Assembly (NCBI GenBank): GCA_036556805.1
Contig: DATBIS010000141.1
Coordinates: forward strand, 1 to 19,569
Source of the DNA: DATBIS01 sp036556805
GTDB taxonomy: Bacteria > Actinomycetota > UBA4738 > HRBIN12
DNA: 19,569 bases
Direction: 5' to 3'
Shown piece after piece: positions 1-7,389 of this stretch; position 1 is the first letter of the stretch; the number at the start of each line of letters is the position of its first letter. The notes beneath the pieces were generated by a model that saw nothing but the letters and a program-made list of their open reading frames with translations, did no database searches and had not been told where the DNA came from. A program made the translations under genes and the position numbers.

Positions 1-258
1 CCCGAACCGCCGCGCGTAGTAGCCGGCCACCGCGCGGCGGAACTCGGGCGAGCCCGAGTAGCTCGGATACCGATGGGTGCCGGGGTCCTCGACGGCCTGC
101 TGCATCGTGCGAAGGATCCCCTCGGGGGTCGGCAGGTCCGGGTCGCCGACGCCGAGCGAGATGACGTCGACGCCCTCCGCTCGCTTCGCCTCGAGCTTGC
201 GATCCAGCTGCGCGAACAGATACGGGGGCAGCGCCTCGATACGCCCGGCGACCTTCAC
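1..258 (-). CDS. dapL: LL-diaminopimelate aminotransferase-like, N-terminal 86 codons (cut by the window edge)
   Basis: This is the amino-terminal part of a fold-type I PLP-dependent aminotransferase that runs off the left edge. I translated it by hand from a GTG at 258. The GTG overlaps the dapF stop as GTGA, which indicates translational coupling. Visible motifs are RIEALPPYLFAQLDRK near the start, then VISLGVGDPDLPTP, then HRYPSYSG. These match the start of LL-diaminopimelate aminotransferase (DapL) and related class I/II aminotransferases. DapL converts tetrahydrodipicolinate straight to LL-diaminopimelate, the substrate of DapF encoded just upstream, so the context fits. The PLP lysine lies outside the window, so a DapC-like or other aminotransferase cannot be fully excluded. 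Confidence is high for the aminotransferase and moderate for DapL. Confidence 0.82.
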   Translation of the reverse strand, partial: MKVAGRIEALPPYLFAQLDRKLEAKRAEGVDVISLGVGDPDLPTPEGILRTMQQAVEDPGTHRYPSYSGSPEFRRAVAGYYARRFG

Positions 259-1127
259 GTGACCCTCGGTCGGCCGACCAACGCGGCGGGGTCGAGCACG
301 CCGTCGAACACCTTGACGGCCGGCCCGGTGAGCAGGACGTCGTCGGCGAGGCGCTCCACCACGACGGGCCCGCCCGGGAACCGGACCACGCCCTTCGCGG
401 CGACGAGGCCGGCCTCGTTCGCCGCCACGAGCACCGCGCAGGCGCCCGTGCCGCACGCCATCGTCTCGCCGGAGCCGCGCTCCCACACGCGCGCCTTCAG
501 CTCGTCGCCCTGCAGCTGCACGAACTCCACGTTCGTGAGCTCGGGGAAGAGCTCGTGGTGCTCGAGCGCGGGTCCGATGTGCGCGACGTGGTATCGGTCG
601 GGGTCATCGTCGAGGAACAGCACCAGATGCGGGTTCGACATCGAGAGCGCGCTCGCCTTCACCGTCATGCCCTCGCCCAGGTCGAATGGCTCCGCGAGGA
701 ACGTCTCCCAGGCGGGGCCTCGCATCGGGATCGCGGCCTTCGTGAACGCCGGCGGGCCCATGCCCACCGTCACCTCGTCGACCGCGCCGTCGCGAACGTG
801 CAGGCGCAGGTGCCGGCGTCCACCGCGCGTGTCGACGTCGAGCTCGGTCGCCGTCGTGAAGCCCCGTTCGAACACGAGCTTTCCCAGGCAACGGATCCCG
901 TTGCCGCACATCTCGGCGAGCGAGCCGTCGGCGTTGCGATAGTCCATGAAGAAGTCCGCCCCCTGGCCGGCGCGCACGACGCGGATCACGCCGTCGGCGC
1001 CCACACCGAAGCGGCGGTCGCAGATCGCGGCCACGGCCTCCGGATCGAGCGGCCGCTCGTCGTCGAGGTCCTCCACCAGCACGAAGTCATTCCCGGTGCC
1101 GTGGTACTTCGCGAAGTTCAGCTCCAT
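255..1127 (-). CDS. dapF: Diaminopimelate epimerase
   Basis: Converts LL- to meso-diaminopimelate, the precursor of lysine and of the peptidoglycan cross-link; cytoplasmic and cofactor-independent. The 290-residue product has the usual length. The N-terminal half begins FAKYHGTGNDF and carries the first catalytic cysteine in MCGNGIRC (Cys74). The C-terminal half has GSGETMACGTGAC with the second catalytic cysteine (Cys225). The two cysteines act as the thiol/thiolate acid-base pair in this family. The ATG at 1127 is preceded by a GGAAGG-type ribosome site about 3-9 nt upstream. The start lies inside the end of miaA (10-bp overlap), and the stop overlaps the next gene as GTGA, so miaB-miaA-dapF-dapL looks like one transcript. 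Confidence 0.97.
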   Translation of the reverse strand: MELNFAKYHGTGNDFVLVEDLDDERPLDPEAVAAICDRRFGVGADGVIRVVRAGQGADFFMDYRNADGSLAEMCGNGIRCLGKLVFERGFTTATELDVDTRGGRRHLRLHVRDGAVDEVTVGMGPPAFTKAAIPMRGPAWETFLAEPFDLGEGMTVKASALSMSNPHLVLFLDDDPDRYHVAHIGPALEHHELFPELTNVEFVQLQGDELKARVWERGSGETMACGTGACAVLVAANEAGLVAAKGVVRFPGGPVVVERLADDVLLTGPAVKVFDGVLDPAALVGRPRVT

Positions 1128-2032
1128 CCGCCTTCCAGGTGCTCCAGGATGTCGTCGACGCGCTCGATCGCCCCCGCGGGGCCGGCCTCGAACCAGCGGA
1201 TGCGTGGATCGCGCCGGAACCAGGCCATCTGCCGCCGGGCGAGGGACTTCGTCCGCGACACGGTCTCGCGCACGGCGTCTTCCACGGTGATGCGTCCATC
1301 GAGGTGCGCGGCCATCTCAGCGTACCCGATGGCCCGCGTGGAAGTGAGCCACCGACCCAGCCCGCGCGCGCGCAGCTCGCGGACCTCCTCGAGGAAGCCG
1401 CGGTCGAGCATCGCGCGGACGCGCGCCTCGACGCGCGCGACGAGGGTCTCGCGCGAGAGCTCGACCCCGGCGGCGCGGACGCGGCCGGGCGGATACCGCT
1501 CCCAGGCCTCCGCGAAGCTCGAGAACTCACGGCCGGTGATCGCCGCCACTTCGAGGGCGCGAACCGTCCGACGGACGTTGCCCGGCTCGATCTTCGCGGC
1601 GGCCGCCGGATCGGCGAAGGCCAAGCGGCGATGGAGTCCGGTCGCGCCCACGGCCGCCGCCTCCAGCTCGAGATCGGCCCTCGTGTCCGGATCGGTCCCG
1701 GGGAACTCGAGCTGATCGACGAGCGCTCGGAAGTACAGCCCCGAACCTCCCACGAGCATCGGGCGGCTCCCCCGGCGCGCGATCTGGTCGAGTGCGACCC
1801 GCCCCGCCCGCTGATACCGCGCGACGCTGAACGGCTCGGACGGCTCGGCGAGGTCGATGAGGTGGTGCGGCACGCGCGCGCGTTCCGCGGCCGACGGCTT
1901 CGCGGTTCCCACGTCCATCCCGCGATACACCAGCATCGAGTCCACCGAGACGATCTCCGCGCCAAGGGTTTCGGCGATCGCGAGCGCCGCTTCCGTCTTC
2001 CCCGAAGCGGTCGGCCCCACGAGCGCCAGCAT
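1118..2032 (-). CDS. miaA: tRNA dimethylallyltransferase
   Basis: Transfers a dimethylallyl group to N6 of adenosine 37 in tRNAs that read U-starting codons, giving i6A37, the substrate of MiaB. The 304-residue product is of normal length. It opens with the P-loop GPTASGKT (residues 6-13), followed by VSVDSMLVYRGMDVGTAKP, which contains the catalytic aspartate and switch region of the family, then LVGGSGLYFRAL, and ends with the basic RRQMAWFRRD segment. I chose the ATG at 2032 because it gives the canonical MLALVGPTASGKT start and lies 2 bp after the miaB stop. The reading frame is open much further upstream, but that part is a shadow of miaB. There is no strong Shine-Dalgarno site, so translation probably depends on coupling to miaB. 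Its end overlaps dapF by 10 bp. Confidence 0.96.
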   Translation of the reverse strand: MLALVGPTASGKTEAALAIAETLGAEIVSVDSMLVYRGMDVGTAKPSAAERARVPHHLIDLAEPSEPFSVARYQRAGRVALDQIARRGSRPMLVGGSGLYFRALVDQLEFPGTDPDTRADLELEAAAVGATGLHRRLAFADPAAAAKIEPGNVRRTVRALEVAAITGREFSSFAEAWERYPPGRVRAAGVELSRETLVARVEARVRAMLDRGFLEEVRELRARGLGRWLTSTRAIGYAEMAAHLDGRITVEDAVRETVSRTKSLARRQMAWFRRDPRIRWFEAGPAGAIERVDDILEHLEGGWS

Positions 2033-2034
2033 GC

Positions 2035-3375
2035 CTACGGAACCGGAGCTTCGATCCGCACGGGCTCGCCGATCAGGTGATGCGGCGCCGCGGACGTGAT
2101 GCGCGCGTCGAGGAACGTCCCGGGCTCCCATGCGCCATCCAGGTGCACGATGCGGTTGCCGCGCGTCCTCGCCTGCGCGAGCGGCCCGCGCTTGCCGAGC
2201 CCTTCGACGAGCACCTCGGCCACCGTCCCCACCTGCGCGCGCGAACGTTCCAGCGAGACGGACTCCTGCAGAGCCGTCAGGCGATCGAAGCGCTCCTGCA
2301 CGACGTCCTTCGGCACCTGGTCGTCGAACGACGCCGCGCGGGTGCCGGGTCGCGGGGAATACTGGAACGTGTACGCCGAGTCGAAGCGAGCCCGTTCCAC
2401 GACGTCGAGCGTGTCGAGGAAGTCCTCCTCGGTCTCGCCCGGGAAGCCCACGATGACGTCGGTGGACACCGCGATCCCGGGGATCGCGTCGCGGATCCGC
2501 TCGAGCCAGCCGAGGTAGCGATCGCGGCGATACGAACGACTCATCGCGCGCAGCACGCGGTCCGAGCCGGACTGCAGCGGGAAGTGAATGTGCTCGCAGA
2601 CGCTCGGGGTCGTCGCCATCGCCTCGATGACGTCCGGTGTGAAGTCGTGCGGGTGCGGACTCGTGAACCGAAGCCGACGGATCCCCTCGACCTCGCCGAC
2701 GGCGCGGAGCAGCTCCGCGAACAGCGGACGCCGGCTGGAGCCGGGGACGGTGAGGTCGCGCCCGAACGTGTTCACGTTCTGCCCGAGGAGCGTGACCTCG
2801 ACCACGCCACGGCGCGCGAGGCCCTGCACCTCCGCGACGATGTCGCCGATCGCCCGCGAGCGCTGCGGTCCTCGTACGAACGGGACGATGCAGAACGTGC
2901 AGGCGTTGTCGCAGCCGGGCGCGATCGAGACCCACGCGCGGAACGCGTCGCTCCGCGTGGCGGGCAGGGCGCTCGGGAAGACCTCGGTGTACTCCGAAAC
3001 ATCCATCGCGGGCCCGTCCTCATCGGAGCGGCGCAAAAGGTCGAGGAGCCTCGGCAGCGCGTGCGTGCCGACGACCACGTCCACCCAGGGTGCCCGCTCC
3101 TGAATGAGGCCCTGATCCTTCTGTGCGAGGCAACCCGCGACGACGACCTTCAGCTGTGGATTGCGGTCCTTCAACGGCTTCAGATGGCCGAGGTTGCCGT
3201 AGAGCTTGTGGTCGGCGTTCTCCCGGATGGCGCACGTGTTGAGCACGACGACGCGCGCCTGGGCCACGTCGTCCGTGGGCGTCATCCCGTCGGCGCCGAG
3301 CATCCCCGCGATCCGCTCCGAGTCGTGCTCGTTCATCTGGCAGCCGAAGGTCCTGATGAGGAACCGGTTCTCCAT
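2035..3375 (-). CDS. miaB: tRNA-2-methylthio-N6-dimethylallyladenosine synthase
   Basis: Radical-SAM methylthiotransferase that adds the 2-methylthio group to i6A37 of tRNA, acting after MiaA encoded next to it. The 446-residue product has the three parts of the family. The N-terminal MTTase domain carries three cluster-binding cysteines (Cys12, Cys48, Cys82). The radical-SAM core has CDNACTFC (Cys155, Cys159, Cys162). A C-terminal TRAM domain spans roughly residues 375-440. The frame could start 20 codons earlier at a TTG, but the ATG at 3375 gives the canonical MENRFLIRTFGCQMN start. No Shine-Dalgarno is visible; instead a TACCCT -10 hexamer ends 6 nt before this ATG, which supports it as the start of a leaderless message. 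It is the first gene of the leftward miaB-miaA-dapF-dapL run. Confidence 0.96.
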   Translation of the reverse strand: MENRFLIRTFGCQMNEHDSERIAGMLGADGMTPTDDVAQARVVVLNTCAIRENADHKLYGNLGHLKPLKDRNPQLKVVVAGCLAQKDQGLIQERAPWVDVVVGTHALPRLLDLLRRSDEDGPAMDVSEYTEVFPSALPATRSDAFRAWVSIAPGCDNACTFCIVPFVRGPQRSRAIGDIVAEVQGLARRGVVEVTLLGQNVNTFGRDLTVPGSSRRPLFAELLRAVGEVEGIRRLRFTSPHPHDFTPDVIEAMATTPSVCEHIHFPLQSGSDRVLRAMSRSYRRDRYLGWLERIRDAIPGIAVSTDVIVGFPGETEEDFLDTLDVVERARFDSAYTFQYSPRPGTRAASFDDQVPKDVVQERFDRLTALQESVSLERSRAQVGTVAEVLVEGLGKRGPLAQARTRGNRIVHLDGAWEPGTFLDARITSAAPHHLIGEPVRIEAPVP

Positions 3376-3381
3376 GCAGGC

Positions 3382-3387
3382 AGGGTA
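3382..3387 (-). promoter_or_regulatory. -10 element of miaB (predicted leaderless promoter)
   Basis: TACCCT on the minus strand matches the TAnnnT form of actinobacterial -10 hexamers. Exactly six bases (GCCTGC) separate it from the miaB ATG, which would put the transcription start on the A of ATG. I see no convincing -35 hexamer. The miaB start lacks a Shine-Dalgarno site, which agrees with leaderless translation. Seen in sequence; activity is inferred. Confidence 0.5.
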
Positions 3388-3523
3388 CCCGACCCGTGCC
3401 TGGGAAAGGTCGAAAGGGTGCCCGATGGGCCTCAAGCCTTACGCCCAACGGTCGAGAACTTCAGGAGACGTACGGGGGCCGTCCCCGGACGCCTCGGCTG
3501 CCCTCGGCCGAACGCCGGGGGCG

Positions 3524-5659
3524 ATGGGAGACATCGTGAACGAGCGCGACGAAGCCGAAGAGCCCGACCTCGAGATCGACTTGACCGAGGACGGCGGGCG
3601 TCCCGAGGGCGACGTATCGGACGGCCGGATGCCGGAGGGCTCGGAGTCGAATCGCGCGGATCTCTTCGAACGGATCGATCGCGCCGAGGCGAGAGCCGTG
3701 GAGGCCCAGTCGCGCGCCGCCGAGCTGCAGGCCCGGGTCGCCGATTCGGAGGCTCGCGTCGCGCAGGCGGAATCCGGGGCCGCGGAGGCCGAGGTGCGCG
3801 CGCTCGAGGCCGGCCGGGAGGCGCGGGCGCTGGAGCAGCAGGTCGAGGAGGCACGCGCCGAGGCCCTCGAGGCCCGCGCGCGCGCCGACGAGATCGAGCA
3901 GCAGGCGGCGGAGCTGCGGTCGGCGTCGGAAGAGGCCGAGCGGCGCGTCGCCGCAGCGCAAGCCGAGGTCGAGGAGATCCGCGGACGCCTCATCGACATC
4001 GAGGGCGTCACGCAGGCCGCACGCGATCGTGCCGCCGAGGCGGAGACACGAGCCGCCGAGTCCGAGCACGCGCGCACCGCCGCCGAGGAACAGCTCGGGG
4101 AGCTGCACGAGCGCATCGCTCAAGCGGAGAGTCGCGCCACGGAGGCCGACGAGCGCTCGGAGGCCGAGCGTCAGCGAGCCGCGAACCTGGAACGTGTGGC
4201 CGCGGAGGCCCAGCAGCGTCGCGAGGAGGCCGACCGGCTGCTCGCCGCGTCGCAGGACCGCACGATCGAGCTCGAGGAGTCCGCCTCGCGGGCGCAGTCG
4301 CTCGCCGCGGAGGCGGAGGCGCGCGCGTCCGAGGCAGAGCGCCGCGCGTCGGCGATCGAGGAGGAGAACGCCCAGACGATCGCGACCCTCCGCGACCGGG
4401 CCGAGGAGCTGCAGCAAGCACTGGACCATGCGGCGACGGGGCACGCCGAGGCGCGCGCCGCCGCCGAGGAGAGCGCCGCGATGCGCGTGGAGGCGGAGCA
4501 GCGCGCCACGCGCGCGGAGTCCGTCGTTCAAGAGCTGGAGGAGCGGTTCGCCCAGGCCGATGCGCGCGCGAATCAGCTCGAGGAGCGCGTGGCCGAGGCC
4601 GACCGGCAGGTGACCGAGTCGCAGCGACACGCTTCGGAGGCCGAACAGCGCGTCGCGGAGGCGCACCAGCAGATCGCGGACGGCCACCAGCAGGTCGCCG
4701 AGGCCCGGCAGCAGGTCGCCGAGGCCACCGAGGCACAGACGCGCCGGATCCGCGAGCTCGAAGGCGAGGTTCGATCGCTGGAGGAGCGGCTCGCCGAGGT
4801 CGATGCCGCACATGCCGCCGCCGCGGGCGACCTCGAGCGCGTCGCCAGCGAGCGAGCGTCGTCGGAGGAGCAGCTCGCCGAGATGCAGTCGCGCCTGGAG
4901 TCGTCGGAGCGTCACGCCGAGGAGCTCGAAGCCCGTGCCCGAGAGGCCGCCGAGCAGGCAACGGCGACGCAAGACCGTCTCGCCGAGGCCGAGCGCGAGC
5001 TCGCGGCCGCGCACGAGCGCGCGGCGTCGGCGGACGAGCTGCAGAGCTCCACGCAGACGTTGCAGCAGCAGATCGCCGCCCGCGACCGCGAGGCGGCGGA
5101 CCTGCGGGCACAGCTCGAGGCCGCGAACGCTCGAGTGGGCTCGATGGAGGAGGCCATGGCCGCAGGGTCGGATCGCGCGGCCGCGGAGTACGGCGACAAG
5201 GTTCGAGAGCTGGAAGAGCGGCTCGCCGCCGCCGAGCTCACGGCCGAGCAGGCCCGGCTTCGCGTGGAGGGAGCCGATGAGCTCACGGCCCGCGTCGCGG
5301 ACCTGGAGGGTCAGCTGCAGCAGGCGCTCGCGCGCGCCGACGCCGTCCCGACGGGCGACGGCGACGCCGGCGAGGCCGTGCGCCAGCGCATCGCCGAGCT
5401 CGAGGAGGAGGTTCGGCAGGCCGAGCAGCGAATCGACGAGACCGACATGCGTGCGCGGCGCGCGTACGCCGCGGCCGAGTACGCCGAGGCTCAGCTGGAG
5501 GCGGCGCGCGAGCGCGGCGAGGTCATCGTCCGGGAAACGACCGGGCCCGAGGTCCAGCGCGAGGTCGAACGCCTTCGCGCCGAGCTCGCGGCCGCGAAGG
5601 CGCGGGCGGGCGAGGTCGACGGGGCGGTCGCCCAGCCGTCCGACCAGAACGCCTGGTAG
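3524..5659 (+). CDS. Long Ala/Glu/Arg-rich coiled-coil protein, family not recognised
   Basis: I do not recognise this 711-residue protein. An acidic head (about residues 1-37) is followed by an uninterrupted heptad-rich helix with no proline from residue 38 to 608. Next come a flexible PTGDGDAG break (609-616), a second shorter coiled coil and a polar tail ending in tryptophan, the only Trp. I found no cysteine and only two lysines, and no signal peptide, membrane segment or Walker motif, so it is not an SMC-type ATPase. Heptads of the form RAxEAEx recur, and a 21-base/7-residue tandem lies at about residues 379-406. I used the ATG at 3524; a GTG at 3536 with GGGAG five bases before it is an equally good start. 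It is divergent from miaB and convergent with rny. By analogy with bacterial coiled-coil scaffolds such as FilP/Scy or DivIVA partners, a cytoskeletal or polar role is possible but unproven. Coding status is supported by the consistent amphipathic pattern. Confidence 0.85.
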   Translation: MGDIVNERDEAEEPDLEIDLTEDGGRPEGDVSDGRMPEGSESNRADLFERIDRAEARAVEAQSRAAELQARVADSEARVAQAESGAAEAEVRALEAGREARALEQQVEEARAEALEARARADEIEQQAAELRSASEEAERRVAAAQAEVEEIRGRLIDIEGVTQAARDRAAEAETRAAESEHARTAAEEQLGELHERIAQAESRATEADERSEAERQRAANLERVAAEAQQRREEADRLLAASQDRTIELEESASRAQSLAAEAEARASEAERRASAIEEENAQTIATLRDRAEELQQALDHAATGHAEARAAAEESAAMRVEAEQRATRAESVVQELEERFAQADARANQLEERVAEADRQVTESQRHASEAEQRVAEAHQQIADGHQQVAEARQQVAEATEAQTRRIRELEGEVRSLEERLAEVDAAHAAAAGDLERVASERASSEEQLAEMQSRLESSERHAEELEARAREAAEQATATQDRLAEAERELAAAHERAASADELQSSTQTLQQQIAARDREAADLRAQLEAANARVGSMEEAMAAGSDRAAAEYGDKVRELEERLAAAELTAEQARLRVEGADELTARVADLEGQLQQALARADAVPTGDGDAGEAVRQRIAELEEEVRQAEQRIDETDMRARRAYAAAEYAEAQLEAARERGEVIVRETTGPEVQREVERLRAELAAAKARAGEVDGAVAQPSDQNAW
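4658..4741 (+). repeat. 21-bp in-frame tandem repeat inside the coiled-coil gene
   Basis: Four consecutive 21-base units start at 4658, 4679, 4700 and 4721. The first three encode AEAHQQI/ADGHQQV/AEARQQV-type heptads; the fourth is more diverged. Each unit equals one coiled-coil heptad, so expansion or loss would change rod length by whole heptads. The pattern is seen directly; slippage or duplication as its origin is inferred. Confidence 0.7.
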
Positions 5660-5670
5660 CGACCGCTACC
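5655..5670. terminator. Shared hairpin over both stop codons of the coiled-coil gene and rny (possible bidirectional terminator)
   Basis: GGTAGC (5655-5660), a GACC loop and GCTACC (5665-5670) form a perfect 6-bp stem. The TAG of the plus-strand coiled-coil gene is in the left arm and the TAG of the minus-strand rny is in the right arm. It is symmetrical for both transcripts. No U-tract follows on either side and the stem is short, so efficient intrinsic termination is uncertain. Confidence 0.45.
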
Positions 5671-7198
5671 GCGCGTACTCGACTGCGCGGGTCTCGCGCA
5701 CCACCGTGATGCGGATCTGCCCCGGGTACTGGAGCTCCTCTTCGACCTGCTTCGCGATGTCTCGCGCCATCACCTGCGCCTGAAGATCGTCGACGTCGAT
5801 CGGCTCCACGACCACGCGCACCTCGCGACCGGCCTGCATCGCGAACGTCTTCTGCACCCCCGGATAGGAGTTGCAGATCTCCTCGAGCCGCTGCAGGCGC
5901 TTGATGTAGGTCTCGAGCGACTCGCGGCGCGCGCCGGGCCGTCCGCCCGAGATGCCGTCGGCGATCTGCGCGAGGACCGCGTGGATCGAGTGCTGCTCGA
6001 CCTCCCCGTGATGGGACTCGATGCAGTGCACGACCTCGGGATCCTCCTTCAACCGCCGGGCGATCTCCGCGCCGATGATCGCGTGGGAGCCCTCCACCTC
6101 GTGCGTCACGGCCTTGCCGATGTCGTGCAGGAAGGCTCCCCGCTTCGCGATCGCCGGCGAGATCCCGATCTCCGCCGCGATCGCCGCGGCGATGTGCGCG
6201 CTCTCCACGAGGTGCTTCAGGACGTTCTGCCCGTACGACGTCCGGTACTGCAGCCGCCCGAGCAGCTTCACCATCTCGGGGTGGATGTCGGTGATGCCGA
6301 CCTCGGCCACCGCGTCCTCCCCCGCCTTGCGGATCTGCTCATCGAGCTCGCGCAGCGACCGCTCGTGGATCTCCTCGATGCGCGCCGGGTGGATGCGGCC
6401 ATCTTGCACGAGCTTCTCGAGCGTCAGTCGCGCCGCCTCTCGCCGCACCGGATCGAAGCACGAGAGCACGACCGCCTCAGGGGTGTCGTCGATGATGAGG
6501 TTCACGCCGGTCGTCGCCTCGAACGCGCGGATGTTCCGCCCTTCACGGCCGATGATGCGTCCCTTCATGTCTTCGCTCGGCAGCGCGAACACGCTCACGG
6601 TGGACTCTGCCGTCTGCTCGGAGGCCACGCGCTGGATGGCGATCGTCACGATCTTGCGGGCCCGCTCCTCGCCGTCCTCGCGCGCGCGCTGCTCGATCTC
6701 GCGAACGGTCGTCATCGCGGAGCGCTTCGCGTCGTCGACGACCTGCGCGACGAGTTGCTTGCGCGCCTCGTCGGCCGTCATCCGCGCGATCTTCTCCAGC
6801 TGCGCGCGGTGAGACTCGGCGGCGCGCTCCAGCTGTTGGCGGACGAAGGTCAGCTTCTCCTCGCGCTCGTCGAGGTCGGTGGCCCTCGTCTCGACGGTCG
6901 CGAGCTTGCGATCCAGCTGCTCCTCGGTCTGTGAGACGCGACGTTCGATGCGCTCGATCTCGTCCCTGCGCGCCCGGCCCTCCTCCTCGACCTCGCGGCG
7001 CAGCCGGTCCGCTTCCTCCTGGGACTCCTTCCGGGTGCGGAGCGCGAGCTGGTCGGCATCGCGTTCCGCGTCGATGAGCATCTTCTGGGCACGCGCCTCG
7101 GCGCTCTGAGCGTTCTGCGCGGCAATCGCCTTCCGATACAGGACGCCGGCCACGAATCCGACGGCAAGGCACACGGCGCCCACGATCGCAGGAACCAT
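5666..7198 (-). CDS. rny: Ribonuclease Y
   Basis: Membrane-anchored endoribonuclease that starts mRNA decay and processing. The 510-residue product has the full architecture. A hydrophobic N-terminal anchor (about residues 3-20) is followed by a long charged coiled coil (about 30-190). A KH domain has GRIIGREGRNIRAFE at about 213-227. An HD domain has the metal-binding His-Asp at 358-359 in FLHDIGKAV. The C-terminal domain ends RETRAVEYAR. The ATG at 7198 has a strong purine-rich ribosome site (GAGGAGGAG) just upstream. The gene follows recX on the same strand after a 191-bp gap. RNase Y is typical of Firmicutes and of some deep actinobacterial classes, and is absent from most classical actinomycetes; its presence beside an RNase J gene in this window helps to place the organism. 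Confidence 0.97.
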   Translation of the reverse strand: MVPAIVGAVCLAVGFVAGVLYRKAIAAQNAQSAEARAQKMLIDAERDADQLALRTRKESQEEADRLRREVEEEGRARRDEIERIERRVSQTEEQLDRKLATVETRATDLDEREEKLTFVRQQLERAAESHRAQLEKIARMTADEARKQLVAQVVDDAKRSAMTTVREIEQRAREDGEERARKIVTIAIQRVASEQTAESTVSVFALPSEDMKGRIIGREGRNIRAFEATTGVNLIIDDTPEAVVLSCFDPVRREAARLTLEKLVQDGRIHPARIEEIHERSLRELDEQIRKAGEDAVAEVGITDIHPEMVKLLGRLQYRTSYGQNVLKHLVESAHIAAAIAAEIGISPAIAKRGAFLHDIGKAVTHEVEGSHAIIGAEIARRLKEDPEVVHCIESHHGEVEQHSIHAVLAQIADGISGGRPGARRESLETYIKRLQRLEEICNSYPGVQKTFAMQAGREVRVVVEPIDVDDLQAQVMARDIAKQVEEELQYPGQIRITVVRETRAVEYAR

Positions 7199-7271
7199 CG
7201 CTCCTCCTCGAGTTCAGGAGAGAACCGGGCGGTCCTCGCGAACGAGCCGGCGCGTGGCGAGCTCAGGGGGC

Positions 7272-7293
7272 GCGTTCGAACGGCGTTCGACCG
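7272..7293. repeat. Tandem 11-bp repeat and dyad in the recX-rny gap
   Basis: GCGTTCGAACG (7272-7282) is followed directly by GCGTTCGACCG (7283-7293); they differ at one base. Within them lie the 15-bp dyad TCGAACGGCGTTCGA (7276-7290) and the 10-bp palindrome CGTTCGAACG (7273-7282). The dyad resembles a LexA box with a 3-base instead of a 4-base centre. It sits about 75 bp upstream of the rny start, so it could be an operator. The rest of the 191-bp gap (7199-7389) holds only the rny ribosome site; the minus strand has no TAnnnT hexamer there. Confidence 0.4.
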
Positions 7294-7389
7294 AGCTCCC
7301 GGGGTTCCGTCTTCTTCCTGTGGATGGACTCGCTCACGGTGTCGCTGGAACGGTTGGAATGCCGAAGGTGGTTCTCTCGTGTCCTGATG

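Noticed and set aside
2764..2773. GAAC-GT-GTTC inside miaB resembling an SOS box
   Set aside because: The spacer is two bases instead of four and it lies within coding sequence.
2033..2935. Upstream extension of miaA to 605 residues
   Set aside because: The extra part overlaps miaB in another frame and lacks family similarity; the ATG at 2032 gives the canonical MiaA start.
3461..5014. A 517-codon minus-strand frame opposite the coiled-coil gene (Leu/Gly/Arg repeats)
   Set aside because: The leucine-rich pattern is the reverse complement of GAG/GCC-rich heptads; the plus-strand frame has a sensible start, head, break and tail.
2077..5280. A 1067-codon open frame on the plus strand across miaB and the coiled-coil gene
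   Set aside because: It runs antisense to miaB and in another frame of the coiled-coil gene, is dominated by Arg/Gly/Ala and has no motifs; typical shadow of GC-rich coding DNA.
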